The notes: generated by a model from the sequence alone, not told the origin. A DNA stretch of 64,000 nucleotides from Sneathiella sp. HT1-7 (GCF_020731145.1 NZ_JAJFZN010000002.1:372001-436000), one strand, 5' to 3'. Positions 16,959 to 26,234 are shown, counted from the first letter of the stretch. Made by a program: numbers and translations.

Positions 16959-17915
16959 ATGACAGAAAAAGCCAAAAAATTTGGGTTTCTCCTGACCGAA
17001 CAATCGAGCATGATTTGTTTCAGTAGCGCCATAGAACCATTACGATCCGCAAATCGGATGAGCGGTCGCCATCTTTATGACTGGAATATCCTCACGCCCA
17101 ACGGTCAACGCGTCGAGGCCAGCAACGGGATCAGCATTCTTCCTGACATGATGCTCGCGGATGCCGCGGATCTAGATATTCTTTTTGTTTGCGGCGGGAT
17201 CGGTACGGACAAAATCAAGGATGAGCATCTCCTTGCGGAGCTACGCCGCATTGTACATCATGGCACCGAGATCGGCGCGCTCAGCACTGGCGCCTTTATA
17301 CTGGCCGCTGCCGGGCTCCTGAATGGCTATCGCTGCACTATTCATTGGGAGGGCGCGATCAGCCTGAAAGAGAGCTATCCGGAAGTCATTTTTACAGGCA
17401 GCATTTTTGAGATAGACCGTAGCCGTTATACCTGCGCGGGCGGTACTTCCGCCATTGATCTTCTACTGCATATTATCGGGAAGGAACATGGGGATAAGCT
17501 CGCCTATGATATCTCCCTGCAGTTCATGCATGATCGAATTAGAAGCCATAGCGACAAGCAGCAGGTGGTGAGAAAACTCCAGCTCGCCGCCAAGTCACAG
17601 AAACTGCTGACAATCGTTGAAATCATGGAGCAGAATATTGAAGAGCCTTTATCGCCGGATGAACTGGCGGCGAAGGTCAGCATCTCGATCAGGCAGGTGG
17701 AACGATTGTTCCGGCAGCATACCGGCCGATCTCCGGCGCGATATTATATGGAAATGCGCCTTGAGCATGCTCGCCTTTTACTGCTGCAGACCAGCATGTC
17801 GATTACGGAGATTTATATCGCCTCCGGCTTCTCCACCCATTCGCATTTCGCCAAAAGTTACCGCGAATACTACGGCGTTAGCCCCAGCCGCGAACGCAAG
17901 CCGGTGTATAATTAG
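16959..17915 (+). CDS. GlxA-type AraC-family regulator (DJ-1/PfpI plus HTH)
   Basis: The 318-residue regulator starts at 16959 (MTEKAKKFGFLLTEQ), after AGAGG. Residues about 1-195 form a DJ-1/PfpI-like amidotransferase fold (SSAIEPLRSANRMSGRHLYDW, LDILFVCGGIG). The C-terminal 100 residues hold the AraC double helix-turn-helix (LAAKVSISIRQVERLFRQHTG, and ITEIYIASGFSTHSHFAKSYREYYGVSP). Members such as GbdR and CdhR control catabolism of betaine, carnitine or arginine, and the sequence is close to that group. A neighbouring target is not evident. Confidence 0.88.
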   Translation: MTEKAKKFGFLLTEQSSMICFSSAIEPLRSANRMSGRHLYDWNILTPNGQRVEASNGISILPDMMLADAADLDILFVCGGIGTDKIKDEHLLAELRRIVHHGTEIGALSTGAFILAAAGLLNGYRCTIHWEGAISLKESYPEVIFTGSIFEIDRSRYTCAGGTSAIDLLLHIIGKEHGDKLAYDISLQFMHDRIRSHSDKQQVVRKLQLAAKSQKLLTIVEIMEQNIEEPLSPDELAAKVSISIRQVERLFRQHTGRSPARYYMEMRLEHARLLLLQTSMSITEIYIASGFSTHSHFAKSYREYYGVSPSRERKPVYN

Positions 17916-18748
17916 GAATTGCCTGTTTTCGACCGCCTTTTTTCTAAAAAACGACGTAGGCGATGACGCATTTTATGGCGTTTGAAGGGATTGGCTTTTG
18001 AAGGTTTTCCCGTCCAGGCGAGGTCAAAAAGATATTCCTGCGCCCAGTCGTCCCCCTCGTCAAATGCTCTAGTCCTGTTGTCGGAAATGAGCAATGCCCT
18101 TTGGTTGCCGCTTCGAAAGGTCGCGCTTTCTGGCCAATTTTCAACCGGCCAGCAAGTGCCGTTTCGGTCCACAATATAAGGCAGTTTCCCCATTTTCTGG
18201 ACCTGCCGCGTAATGCCTTTATGCCCGGATTCCATATGTCGGGCATCATCCTTCGTCTTAATCTCGAAAAATTCGAGGTGCCGCATGATATCCGCCGCAA
18301 TAATAAATCCGTTTGTACGGATGTGGGGATTGGGAAAAGGCGGGTCGTCGGCCCCTGTGCTTTCCCAACTGCCGGTCGCACCGACAATTCCGGCATCCTG
18401 ATTGTTGATAAAGCAATTATAGAGATGGGTGAGCCAGTTATCGGACTGGATTTCACTGAAGGAATTCAGAAAGCAGAAATATTCATAATCGAGCTTTTGA
18501 CTGACGTCGAAATAGGGACCAAGATCAAGGCCGCCATCACCCGGAAAATCATGCGCAACAAACGCTGTGTCGGCTAACAGTTCCATATAGGGGGCTTTTT
18601 CCTTCTCCTCAAAATCCTTAAAAATCAGGACGAGATCGTGGCAGAGAGGTTCGTGATGCGCTTTGTAGGAGGAGAGGAAGTTCCTAAAAGGCGTCATGCC
18701 ATTTGATTTGCGAACCAAATGCACAACAGCAATGGAAGAACCTGCCAT
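17912..18748 (-). CDS. Glycosyltransferase-like protein of the polysaccharide cluster
   Basis: The 278-residue product has a GT-A-like pattern, including ALL-type acidic segments (GGLDLGPYFDVSQKLDYEYFCFLNSFSEI) and a QSDNWLTHLYNCF stretch that often follows the nucleotide-sugar site. I cannot name a defined family, so this call rests partly on position: it is the last of four genes (methyltransferases and a GT2) in the minus-strand polysaccharide block. Its C-terminus is strongly basic (KRHKMRHRLRRFLEKRR), fitting membrane or nucleotide contact. It overlaps the convergent regulator gene by four bases. Confidence 0.6.
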   Translation of the reverse strand: MAGSSIAVVHLVRKSNGMTPFRNFLSSYKAHHEPLCHDLVLIFKDFEEKEKAPYMELLADTAFVAHDFPGDGGLDLGPYFDVSQKLDYEYFCFLNSFSEIQSDNWLTHLYNCFINNQDAGIVGATGSWESTGADDPPFPNPHIRTNGFIIAADIMRHLEFFEIKTKDDARHMESGHKGITRQVQKMGKLPYIVDRNGTCWPVENWPESATFRSGNQRALLISDNRTRAFDEGDDWAQEYLFDLAWTGKPSKANPFKRHKMRHRLRRFLEKRRSKTGNS

Positions 18749-18762
18749 CTCCTATGTTATTT

Positions 18763-19428
18763 CTATGAGAAAAGCTTGGAAATTTTCTTCCGCAAGCCTG
18801 TTTTCGGGCCGTTCACTGCAAGATAGCGAAAGACGGAAATGCCAAAACGCGAATCAAAATTGGCAAGCATTTCGAAATCCGGGTCTTTCTGCAGTTCATT
18901 GAACACGCGCACACAATCCGGAACCGCGCCGGTATCATGAAACACGAAAATGCAGCCTTTCTTGACGACTTCCTTGGCAAGTTCAATATCTTGCATCAGG
19001 CCTTTATAGCTATGATCCCCGTCGATAAAGGTAAAATCAAATTGTCCCTGATAGGGAAGCAATGCTTTGCGTGCCTCTTTCGAGTGAGAATCCATAATCA
19101 GCTCAAGAACAATATTCGTATTCACGGACTTCTTGATACGATCCCAATGTTTGAAATTGGGATGCTGTCCAATGTCAAGGACGACTGTTTTTTCAATATC
19201 ATAGTAATCGCGCAGGAACTTCGTCTGGCCGCCAGAAGCTACTCCGATATCCAATGCGAACTTTGATGGGGGCAATTCGGTCGCCATAAAGTGAACGAAA
19301 TTAGAATACTCATCAGGATCCTGTTGCAGATAGAGCCCGTCCTCTACGACTGGAAAATGAAAAAATTCTTCATTGTCTGAACCAGCAGCAATAACTGCTT
19401 CTTTGATTTGGTCGCGTGAAATATCCAC
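18763..19428 (-). CDS. Class I SAM-dependent methyltransferase (CmcI/Methyltransf_24-like)
   Basis: The 221-residue product begins at a GTG (19428) and carries methyltransferase motif I as ALDIGVASGGQTKFL, then an acidic strand (VVLDIG). FTFIDGDHSYKGLMQDIE is the DxDH signature of CmcI-like/Methyltransf_24 O-methyltransferases. Such enzymes methylate sugars in surface glycans. It lies between the glycosyltransferase genes of the cluster, 14 bp upstream of the GT-like gene, which supports a role in glycan decoration. Confidence 0.8.
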   Translation of the reverse strand: MDISRDQIKEAVIAAGSDNEEFFHFPVVEDGLYLQQDPDEYSNFVHFMATELPPSKFALDIGVASGGQTKFLRDYYDIEKTVVLDIGQHPNFKHWDRIKKSVNTNIVLELIMDSHSKEARKALLPYQGQFDFTFIDGDHSYKGLMQDIELAKEVVKKGCIFVFHDTGAVPDCVRVFNELQKDPDFEMLANFDSRFGISVFRYLAVNGPKTGLRKKISKLFS

Positions 19429-19538
19429 TTTAGTCGTCCGTTTGGTTGAAGAGCTGAAATGCTCAAAATACTCGCTTTTTCTCTATAAACAATCGCCGGG
19501 TTCTTTGCAATCAATCAGCTTTCTTTTTGCACTCAAAG

Positions 19539-20390
19539 TCATGGTTTACGAAGCTTTAGTGCGATCCGCAAGATACGGGTGAATTTCTCGGTTTTCGAGC
19601 TTGTATATCTCAGTAGATAAAAGGTCATGGCAATTTTTGCCAAGGCTGAAGCATTGGAGCTTTGGTAACTGCGCTGGCATATATGATAAAAATCTTTTGC
19701 CAACCGAATTTGTTCTTTAGGCATTTTGGGCCGGTAACGGTTGTTGGAAATGCCTGTTTCTCGCTGGAAAAACCGTGTCTCACCCGATGCACCAACTCGA
19801 TTTCGGGAGACGGTAGGAAACAGGATCAGGTGATCCCAGCCCCAGACATGCGGAAAATTCTCAACGACGTCATTTATGGCATCCAGTGCCACCTGCCGGC
19901 GGAACAGGCCATACATCCAACCTGGATGCGATAATTTCAGCATTGTAAGAGAACTAGAAAAGGACTTAACGCCTTTTGCTCTTTCGATATTAATATCTAC
20001 CGGTTTTTCTTCGCTGTCTTTTACCTTGACGACATTTGCCACAGCGAGATCGATGCCACTGTCAGCATCCAGCAATTGCCCCAGCGCTTCGAGATAGTTA
20101 TCGTCCGACCAATCATCGTAGGATCGCCACATAAAATAGTCGCCACTGGCTTGCTGCAGGACGAACTGAAAGTTCGGGATTGGACCGATATTCTCCGGCT
20201 GCTGGAAGATCTTTATTCGACTGTCGCGCGCGGCATAGTCCTGAACTATCCCGAATGTATCGTCGGTGGAATTATTATCCGAAATGATAATTTCGAAATC
20301 TGTGTGCGTTTGACGCAACAGGCTGTCCAAGGACTGCCGGATATGTTTCTCGGCATTATAGAGCGGCATGCCAATTGAAATCAGGGACAA
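19539..20390 (-). CDS. Family 2 glycosyltransferase
   Basis: The 283-residue protein starts at a TTG (20390) preceded by AGGTGA five bases upstream. It opens with the GT2 pattern SIGMPLYNAEKHIRQSLDSLL, then FEIIISDNNSTDDT. The usual DxD is represented by RSYDDWSDDNYL. GT2 enzymes transfer sugars from nucleotide donors at the inner membrane. Position in the block suggests it adds a residue of the surface polysaccharide, possibly the methylated deoxyhexose made by the upstream enzymes. Confidence 0.88.
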   Translation of the reverse strand: MSLISIGMPLYNAEKHIRQSLDSLLRQTHTDFEIIISDNNSTDDTFGIVQDYAARDSRIKIFQQPENIGPIPNFQFVLQQASGDYFMWRSYDDWSDDNYLEALGQLLDADSGIDLAVANVVKVKDSEEKPVDINIERAKGVKSFSSSLTMLKLSHPGWMYGLFRRQVALDAINDVVENFPHVWGWDHLILFPTVSRNRVGASGETRFFQRETGISNNRYRPKMPKEQIRLAKDFYHICQRSYQSSNASALAKIAMTFYLLRYTSSKTEKFTRILRIALKLRKP

Positions 20391-20435
20391 TTTATCACCT
20401 GTACATTTTTCGTTTGCACCAGTTTGAGGCTCGGA

Positions 20436-21599
20436 TCATGTTTGGTTGTCTTCCATTTCAACTGCGTAATATTCCTCGGCGTAACCCTGTTCCATCCAGT
20501 AGGGATGCCGGTGCAGGCGTTTGAAATTTCCGACCATGTTAATGAGGTCCGGCACGCAATATTGTTTTATTTTTCCTTTGTGCGTTTTCTGTGCTTCCTG
20601 ATTAATGGACAAGAAATACCGGCCTTTTGAGTTGATGAATCGAAGATATTCTATGGACTCAGTCATGTTGATCTCAGGCAGGGAATCCATGTTGATTGCA
20701 AGGTCGATTGTCCCTGGCAGGTTTCTTTTCTGTGTGGAGGGATAGATTTTAATTCCTCCGACCGGGTCTTCACCCATCAGAGAAATATTCTCTTCACCAA
20801 TAGTTGCAGCAAGGAATGCGGCTTGAATGGCAGTTACATAGGGGATATCGATAATTGTATAGTTTCGAAAGCCTTGCAGAAATGCGTAGCGCGCCACATT
20901 GCCGAAACCGCCACCGATCTCAAGAATAGCGTCGTCTGAGTTGAAGCCAAGTTGTTTTACCCTATACATAACATAGGCGTGACGGGCCGAATCCGGACTA
21001 ATTTGGTAACGCCCGATCTTGGCTGCAGGCGACCTTCCAACGTTTGGTACCTCTATCGAATGCCCGAGTGTTTCTTCAATCTTTTCAATGTGTTCTTCCA
21101 GATCAGCATTCGTTGATTCGATGTAATCATCGAGGGACGTCTGCTGATTTGACGAGAGGGGTTTGATGGCAAGCGCTTCCCCGAGAGCCTGAACCGCATC
21201 ACGACATCTCAAAGAAAAGTATTGCCGGTCATATGGACTTTTTTTTGTTAAGAAAATATCCGTATGGCCCATTCCGAACAATAGTGGGCCATGGAAAAGA
21301 TTGGAAAAGGACGTTCTGAGAAACTCAAAATCCTTGTTCCGCAGGGCTTGAATGAAATCCGCGTTGCTAGCTGTCAGTTCAGTCCATATATCTTCTTGTT
21401 CACTGGCTTCGTCGGCAAGCTTGAAAGCATTGCAAATTCTTTCTAAAACGGGGTCTTGGAAGGGGTAGCTATTTTTTCCAAAATACGTGGGTAGACCCGG
21501 AGTATCAAAGAACAACCGAGTAAGTGTTGGAAACCGCATCGTGCGGACATTCCGGTGCAGCGCAATGCGCCTGTTTAATTTCTGTATCCGTTTGTTCAC
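20436..21599 (-). CDS. Putative sugar O-methyltransferase (NanM-type)
   Basis: The 387-residue protein starts at a GTG (21599). Its C-terminal half has a SAM fold with ILEIGGGFGNVARYAFLQG and the following NYTIIDIPYVTAIQAAFL. This combination is typical of the family annotated as putative sugar O-methyltransferase in O-antigen clusters. The N-terminal 190 residues are helical and family-specific. It lies between the deoxysugar synthesis genes and the glycosyltransferase. The position methylated is unknown. Confidence 0.78.
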   Translation of the reverse strand: MNKRIQKLNRRIALHRNVRTMRFPTLTRLFFDTPGLPTYFGKNSYPFQDPVLERICNAFKLADEASEQEDIWTELTASNADFIQALRNKDFEFLRTSFSNLFHGPLLFGMGHTDIFLTKKSPYDRQYFSLRCRDAVQALGEALAIKPLSSNQQTSLDDYIESTNADLEEHIEKIEETLGHSIEVPNVGRSPAAKIGRYQISPDSARHAYVMYRVKQLGFNSDDAILEIGGGFGNVARYAFLQGFRNYTIIDIPYVTAIQAAFLAATIGEENISLMGEDPVGGIKIYPSTQKRNLPGTIDLAINMDSLPEINMTESIEYLRFINSKGRYFLSINQEAQKTHKGKIKQYCVPDLINMVGNFKRLHRHPYWMEQGYAEEYYAVEMEDNQT

Positions 21600-21707
21600 G
21601 AGACCGCCGTAAAGAAAATAATCCTATTCATGACCACAAATATTTTTGCAGTTGCTTGTTTCTATCAAGAAACAGTTTAGTTCGATAGTCCTGCTTCATA
21701 CTATTGG

Positions 21708-22604
21708 TTACGCTACGCCTATAGGCTTATGATAACTGCGCAGGCCTTCCGGCAGAGATTTTGGGAGTCCGTCGCCTAGAAATGCCGCTAGTTTTGCGTT
21801 ATTTCCGCAGACCGTTACATTTGCGCGGTGGCTTACAATATTCTGAAGTAGTTTTTTCTCCAGTTGAGGCTTTTCCAGAAGCTTGGCAAATTCATGGGCG
21901 ATTTCATGCGGGAGATGAGCTTCGCCGGAGCAAATATTGATTGTTCCGCTTGCCTCCGATGCGGCGAGCCTTTCAAAGGCGGCTGCGACGTCTTTGACAT
22001 GGATCAGGTCAACAGCACGGTCCGGAGTCTGGATAGCAGGTAGGCGGTCTTTGGAGATTTCCCGGAAGATATAGGAGATCAGCTTGTTCTCATCCTCATC
22101 GGGTCCATAGGGGAAGAAAATCCGCGCCCAGACTAGGGAAATATCTTTCGCGATAACCTCGGCAAGGCCTTTAAAGGCAAGTTTGGACGCAGAATAATAG
22201 GTCGTCGCGTTTAGTGGTGATGTGTCTTCATCAAGTAGGGCATTTCCCCATTTATACTCAGCGCAGCTAGCCGCCAGAACCGCCTTTTCGCCACCATGGC
22301 GCACAAAGGCATCCAGTAGATTGGCGCTTGAGGAGATCCAGCGGAAATTCTCGGTTGAATGCCAAAACTTACCGGGCGTTGCCTCCCATGCGAGATGGAT
22401 CAGGTGGGTTGGCTGATGATGTTCAAATATCTTTTCCACGGCAGCTGGATCATGTAGATCAAGCGGGATATGTTTATGATGCTGCGAATGCGATGGGGCG
22501 AGGCCGCGCGACACTGAAACGACCTGCCATCCTTCGTCAAGAAGCCGGCGGACTGCATGGGATCCGATAAAGCCCGTTGCGCCGGTAATCAGGCAGCGTT
22601 TCAT
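21708..22604 (-). CDS. NAD-dependent epimerase/dehydratase family 4-ketoreductase of a CDP-deoxysugar
   Basis: The 298-residue extended SDR has CLITGATGFIGSHAVRRLL at the N-terminus, a Ser-containing LAASCAEYKWG segment, and the catalytic YYSASK. In context it follows CDP-glucose 4,6-dehydratase, a C-methyltransferase and an epimerase, and its start overlaps the epimerase stop (ATGA). The expected job is reduction of the C4 ketone, as done by CDP-abequose synthase-like enzymes. The family is firm; the exact reaction is inferred from the operon. Confidence 0.78.
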   Translation of the reverse strand: MKRCLITGATGFIGSHAVRRLLDEGWQVVSVSRGLAPSHSQHHKHIPLDLHDPAAVEKIFEHHQPTHLIHLAWEATPGKFWHSTENFRWISSSANLLDAFVRHGGEKAVLAASCAEYKWGNALLDEDTSPLNATTYYSASKLAFKGLAEVIAKDISLVWARIFFPYGPDEDENKLISYIFREISKDRLPAIQTPDRAVDLIHVKDVAAAFERLAASEASGTINICSGEAHLPHEIAHEFAKLLEKPQLEKKLLQNIVSHRANVTVCGNNAKLAAFLGDGLPKSLPEGLRSYHKPIGVA

Positions 22605-23140
22605 CCGATAACCTCATCAAGCGCGGCTAGCTTAGCATCTCGCGCGGAAATCACTTTGGGCTCACCGGGCCAGTCAATACCAATGGTGGGGTCGTTCCAG
22701 CGGAACCCTCTATCATGGCCGGGCGTATAGGCCGGACTCATTTGGTAGAAGACGTCGCTGCCATCCTCTAATGTAAGAAATCCATGGGCGCAACCCGCTG
22801 GAATATAAAAGGCGCGGCCATTCTCACGGCTTAGTTCTATCCCCAGCCACTTCCGGAAGGAGGGGGACTCCGGTCGGATATCGACGACGACATCGAAAAC
22901 TCTCCCTGCGCTGCACCGCACGAGCTTTGTTTCCTCATAAGGCGCAGCATGAAAATGCATTCCTCGCAATGTATATGCTTGATTGTTATTGGAAACATTG
23001 CTTTGAACGGGGTGGAAATCGATGCCAGCCTCTTTGAATTCATTCTCACAAAAGGTCCGGGCGAAGTAACCACGCTCATCCTTGATGAATTCCGGTTCAA
23101 TCAGATATGCCCCTTTGATTTCCGTTTCGTTAAAGATCAT
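22601..23140 (-). CDS. dTDP-4-dehydrorhamnose 3,5-epimerase-like enzyme (RmlC family)
   Basis: The 179-residue cupin starts at 23140 (MIFNETEIKGAYLIEPEFIKD), overlapping the upstream stop as ATGA. It retains the RmlC landmarks: FIKDERGYFARTF at the N-terminus, RGMHFHAAPYEETKLVR with the catalytic His, and DVFYQMSPAY with the catalytic Tyr region. RmlC acts on dTDP sugars, but the co-operonic rfbF and rfbG make a CDP-4-keto sugar the likely substrate here. Epimerisation at C5 alone or at both C3 and C5 cannot be told from sequence. Confidence 0.85.
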   Translation of the reverse strand: MIFNETEIKGAYLIEPEFIKDERGYFARTFCENEFKEAGIDFHPVQSNVSNNNQAYTLRGMHFHAAPYEETKLVRCSAGRVFDVVVDIRPESPSFRKWLGIELSRENGRAFYIPAGCAHGFLTLEDGSDVFYQMSPAYTPGHDRGFRWNDPTIGIDWPGEPKVISARDAKLAALDEVIG

Positions 23141-24375
23141 GAAAGGATCATAAGCTCCGGTATGGGAATAACAAACTGTCCGCCCCAGCCCTTGACTTCC
23201 GCCATTTCGCTGGAAATCTCGTCGGCCAGGTTCCATGGGAGGATCAAGACATAGTCCGGCTTTTCGGTTGCAATTTTTTCGGGTGCGAAAACTGGAATGT
23301 GGCTACCGGGGAGCAGGGTGCCCTGTTTCTCGGGATTGCGATCAACAACAAAATCGATGAGTTCAGGGCCGACACCGCAATAGTTAAGCAATGTGTTGCC
23401 CTTGGCCGCAGCACCATAACCCGCAACTTTTTTCCCGTCGGCCTTCGCCGTTTTCAGGAAGGCAAGAAGGTCATCGCGCACTTTTTCTACACGTGGGGTG
23501 AAATTCTGATAGGCCCCAATTGTGTCAAGGCCTGCCGTAGCTTCCTTCTTGCGGAGGGCATTTAATCCAGCCGTATCTGTATATTTTTGCGTCGACTTGT
23601 GGCAGGCAAAGACGCGGAGAGATCCGCCATGGGTCGGTAATTCTTCCACATCAAAAACTCTCAGCCCATGGGCAGTTAAAATCTTCTCGACCGTCAGAAG
23701 CGAAAGATAGGAATAATGTTCATGATAGATGGTATCGAACTGGACTTTTTCGATCAGGTTCAGGAGATGGGGGAATTCGATCGTGAAAACACCCTCTTCG
23801 CCAAGCAGGACGGGAACACCGCCAATAAAATCATTGATGTCCGGTACATGGGCCATGACGTTATTGGCGGCCATCAAATCAGCCTGCAGGCCGTTCTTCG
23901 CGAGACGGGTTGCCGTCTCCACGCCAAAAAAGGCAACCTCCGTCTTGACGCCCACCTTCTCCGCCGCCTTGGCGACATTCGCGGCCGGCTCAATCCCCAG
24001 GACAGGAATATCTTTCGCGACGAAATGCTTCAGAAGATAGCCGTCATTGCTGGCAATTTCCGCAACGAGGGAGTCTTTGCCAAGGCCGAGCTTTTCGATG
24101 AGTTTTTCTGAATAAGCCTTCGCATGCTCCACCCAACTACTGGAGAAGGAAGAAAAATAAGCGTAATCGGAAAAAATATCTTCCGCAGGAACAACATCCT
24201 CCACCTGAACCAGAAAACAGTTCTCACAAACCCGGGCATGGAGTGGATATGATTTTTCCGCCGCGATATCCCGCTCTTCGCGCAAATAGCTGTTGGCGAG
24301 TGGCGTGGAGCCCAAATCCACGAATGTTCGGGACAATTCTTGATGACAGAAACGGCAGGTAAGGGGGCTTGTCAT
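23137..24375 (-). CDS. Sugar C-methyltransferase (TylC3/NovU type)
   Basis: The 412-residue protein has the three-part layout of nucleotide-sugar C-methyltransferases. There is an N-terminal zinc site (C7, C10, C50, C53), a central SAM domain (VAEIASNDGYLL, 104-115) and a C-terminal methyltransf_14 domain (GYGAAAKGNTLLNY). The catalytic Tyr-His-Glu-His run at 217-220 (IYHEHYSYLSL) corresponds to the Tyr/His pair of TylC3, which methylates C3 next to a C4 ketone. It overlaps rfbG and the epimerase gene by ATGA on both sides, tying it to a CDP-4-keto-6-deoxyglucose substrate. Confidence 0.85.
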   Translation of the reverse strand: MTSPLTCRFCHQELSRTFVDLGSTPLANSYLREERDIAAEKSYPLHARVCENCFLVQVEDVVPAEDIFSDYAYFSSFSSSWVEHAKAYSEKLIEKLGLGKDSLVAEIASNDGYLLKHFVAKDIPVLGIEPAANVAKAAEKVGVKTEVAFFGVETATRLAKNGLQADLMAANNVMAHVPDINDFIGGVPVLLGEEGVFTIEFPHLLNLIEKVQFDTIYHEHYSYLSLLTVEKILTAHGLRVFDVEELPTHGGSLRVFACHKSTQKYTDTAGLNALRKKEATAGLDTIGAYQNFTPRVEKVRDDLLAFLKTAKADGKKVAGYGAAAKGNTLLNYCGVGPELIDFVVDRNPEKQGTLLPGSHIPVFAPEKIATEKPDYVLILPWNLADEISSEMAEVKGWGGQFVIPIPELMILS

Positions 24376-25445
24376 GAAGTGGCCTCATATTCGTCAATTT
24401 GCGAGAGGGTGAAGGCGTAAATGTCGGTCGTCTCGCCAAAGGCTTTATACCATTCGACTGTTTTAGTAAGCGTTTCAGAGGATGTCCATCTCGACTGCCA
24501 GCCGAGCGTTTCTTTCGCCAGCGAGGTATCGAGCGCCAGATGCGATTTTTCAGGCGGTTGTTCCTCATTCACGAGAGCCCAATCGCGTTCAATGCCGAAT
24601 GCCTGTTGAACCGCACGTGCAATTTCGCCGACAGTGACGACCTTGCCGTCCCGGGGGCCAAAGTTAAGCGCCTTGGGCAGCTCTGCGCCATTGCCCCCTG
24701 CCAAAGCTTGCAAATAGACAAGATAGCCCGAAACGGATTCAAGAACGTGTTGCCAGGGGCGTGTGGCACCAGGATAGCGAAGTGTTACACTCTCGCCAGC
24801 CCGCGCGGCACGCCAAATGTCGGGGATGAGGCGGTCTTCGGAAAAATCCCCCCCACCGATCACATTGCCAGCGCGTCCCGTCGCAATTGGAATGCCTTTT
24901 TCAAGATAAAAGCTCTTTGCATAGGAAGCCGCCGCGATTTCACAGGCGGCCTTGGAGGAGGAGTAAGGGTCATCGCCGCCGAGAGGGTCGCTTTCCTTGA
25001 AGGCGCGGCCATCCTCGTTGTTCTGGTAAACCTTGTCGCTGGTAATGATCAGCGCAGCTTTGAGCTCTTCCAGTTCCCGTAGGGCTTGCAGCAGGTTGAC
25101 GGTGCCCATGACATTGGTTTCATAGGTGTACACCGACTCACGGTAGGAGCGTCGAACGAGGGCTTGCGCCGCCATATGGAGGACAATCTCCGGATTACTG
25201 TCCCGAACGGCTGCGGTGAGTGCTTCCGCATCGCGAATATCGATAATATGGGAGGTTATGGAAAGTTGATTTGCGATGCTGTTATAGAGGGAGACGTCGC
25301 CCTCTGCGGCAAGCGAAATACCGGTAACTTTCGCACCCATTTTTGAGAGCCAAGCCGCAGCCCAAGAGCCCTTGAACCCCGTGTGTCCAGTCAGCAGGAC
25401 ACGGCGGCCTTTCCAAAATTCCGGATTAACAGGGGCGGACGTCAT
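24372..25445 (-). CDS. rfbG: CDP-glucose 4,6-dehydratase
   Basis: The 357-residue extended SDR has LLTGHTGFKGSWAAAWL, the special glycine-rich motif of CDP-glucose dehydratases (GHTGFKGSW). It also has an IITSDKVYQN segment and the active-site YSSSK. It converts CDP-glucose to CDP-4-keto-6-deoxyglucose in the cytosol. Its partner rfbF is 15 bp upstream and its stop overlaps the C-methyltransferase start, so it sits second in a tight deoxysugar operon. Confidence 0.93.
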   Translation of the reverse strand: MTSAPVNPEFWKGRRVLLTGHTGFKGSWAAAWLSKMGAKVTGISLAAEGDVSLYNSIANQLSITSHIIDIRDAEALTAAVRDSNPEIVLHMAAQALVRRSYRESVYTYETNVMGTVNLLQALRELEELKAALIITSDKVYQNNEDGRAFKESDPLGGDDPYSSSKAACEIAAASYAKSFYLEKGIPIATGRAGNVIGGGDFSEDRLIPDIWRAARAGESVTLRYPGATRPWQHVLESVSGYLVYLQALAGGNGAELPKALNFGPRDGKVVTVGEIARAVQQAFGIERDWALVNEEQPPEKSHLALDTSLAKETLGWQSRWTSSETLTKTVEWYKAFGETTDIYAFTLSQIDEYEATS

Positions 25446-25460
25446 TTTGCGATCCTTCCA

Positions 25461-26234
25461 CTATTCCCAGACTCGCCAAGGTGCTTTGCCGTCGTTCCAT
25501 AATTTTTCAAGATAGTTTTTCTCGCGCAGGGTATCCATCGGTTGCCAAAAACCTTTATGGCGAAACGCCGAAAGCTGCCCGTCGGCCGCAAGGCCGGTGA
25601 GTGGATCATTTTCCCATGGCATATCATCGCCGGAAATTCGGTCTAATACAGATGGCTCCAATACGAAAAAGCCGCCGTTAATCAGCCCGTTATCACCCGC
25701 CGGTTTCTCGACAAATTCCTTCACTGCGCCGTTTTCAATGACGGTAGCGCCAAACCGGCCCGGAGGTGCCACCGCCGTTAATGTAGCTTCGCGCCCCTCA
25801 GCCTTATGAAAGGCTGTCAGCTTGGCGATATCGACGTCGGCCACGCCGTCGCCATAGGTCATGCAAAAAGTCTCATCCGGATCGAGGTAGCTCGCGACGC
25901 GTTTCAGGCGGCCGCCGGTCATTGTCGCCTCGCCCGTTTCCACTAGCGTCACGCGCCAAGGTTCCGCTTTTGCCTTGTGATAGGTGATCTGGTTGCTTTC
26001 AAGATCGAACGTGACATCCGAGCGATGCAAGAAATAGTTGGCGAAATATTCCTTGATGACATAGCTGCGGTAGCCAAGGCAGATGACGAAATCATGTATA
26101 CCGTAATGGGAATAGATCTTCATGATATGCCACAAAATCGGATAATTGCCGATTTCGATCATGGGCTTTGGCTTGAGGTGGGATTCTTCTGAAATACGAG
26201 TGCCGAGCCCACCGGCTAAGATGACTGCTTTCAA
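25461..26234 (-). CDS. rfbF: Glucose-1-phosphate cytidylyltransferase
   Basis: The 257-residue nucleotidyltransferase begins with MKAVILAGGLGTRISEES, then LKPKPMIEIGNYPILWHIMK, both diagnostic of RfbF. It makes CDP-glucose from glucose-1-phosphate and CTP. The start codon is TTG (26234), with GGGGA six bases upstream. As first gene of the minus-strand deoxysugar operon, its promoter should lie in 26235-26320, but I found no convincing -35/-10 pair. Confidence 0.94.
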   Translation of the reverse strand: MKAVILAGGLGTRISEESHLKPKPMIEIGNYPILWHIMKIYSHYGIHDFVICLGYRSYVIKEYFANYFLHRSDVTFDLESNQITYHKAKAEPWRVTLVETGEATMTGGRLKRVASYLDPDETFCMTYGDGVADVDIAKLTAFHKAEGREATLTAVAPPGRFGATVIENGAVKEFVEKPAGDNGLINGGFFVLEPSVLDRISGDDMPWENDPLTGLAADGQLSAFRHKGFWQPMDTLREKNYLEKLWNDGKAPWRVWE

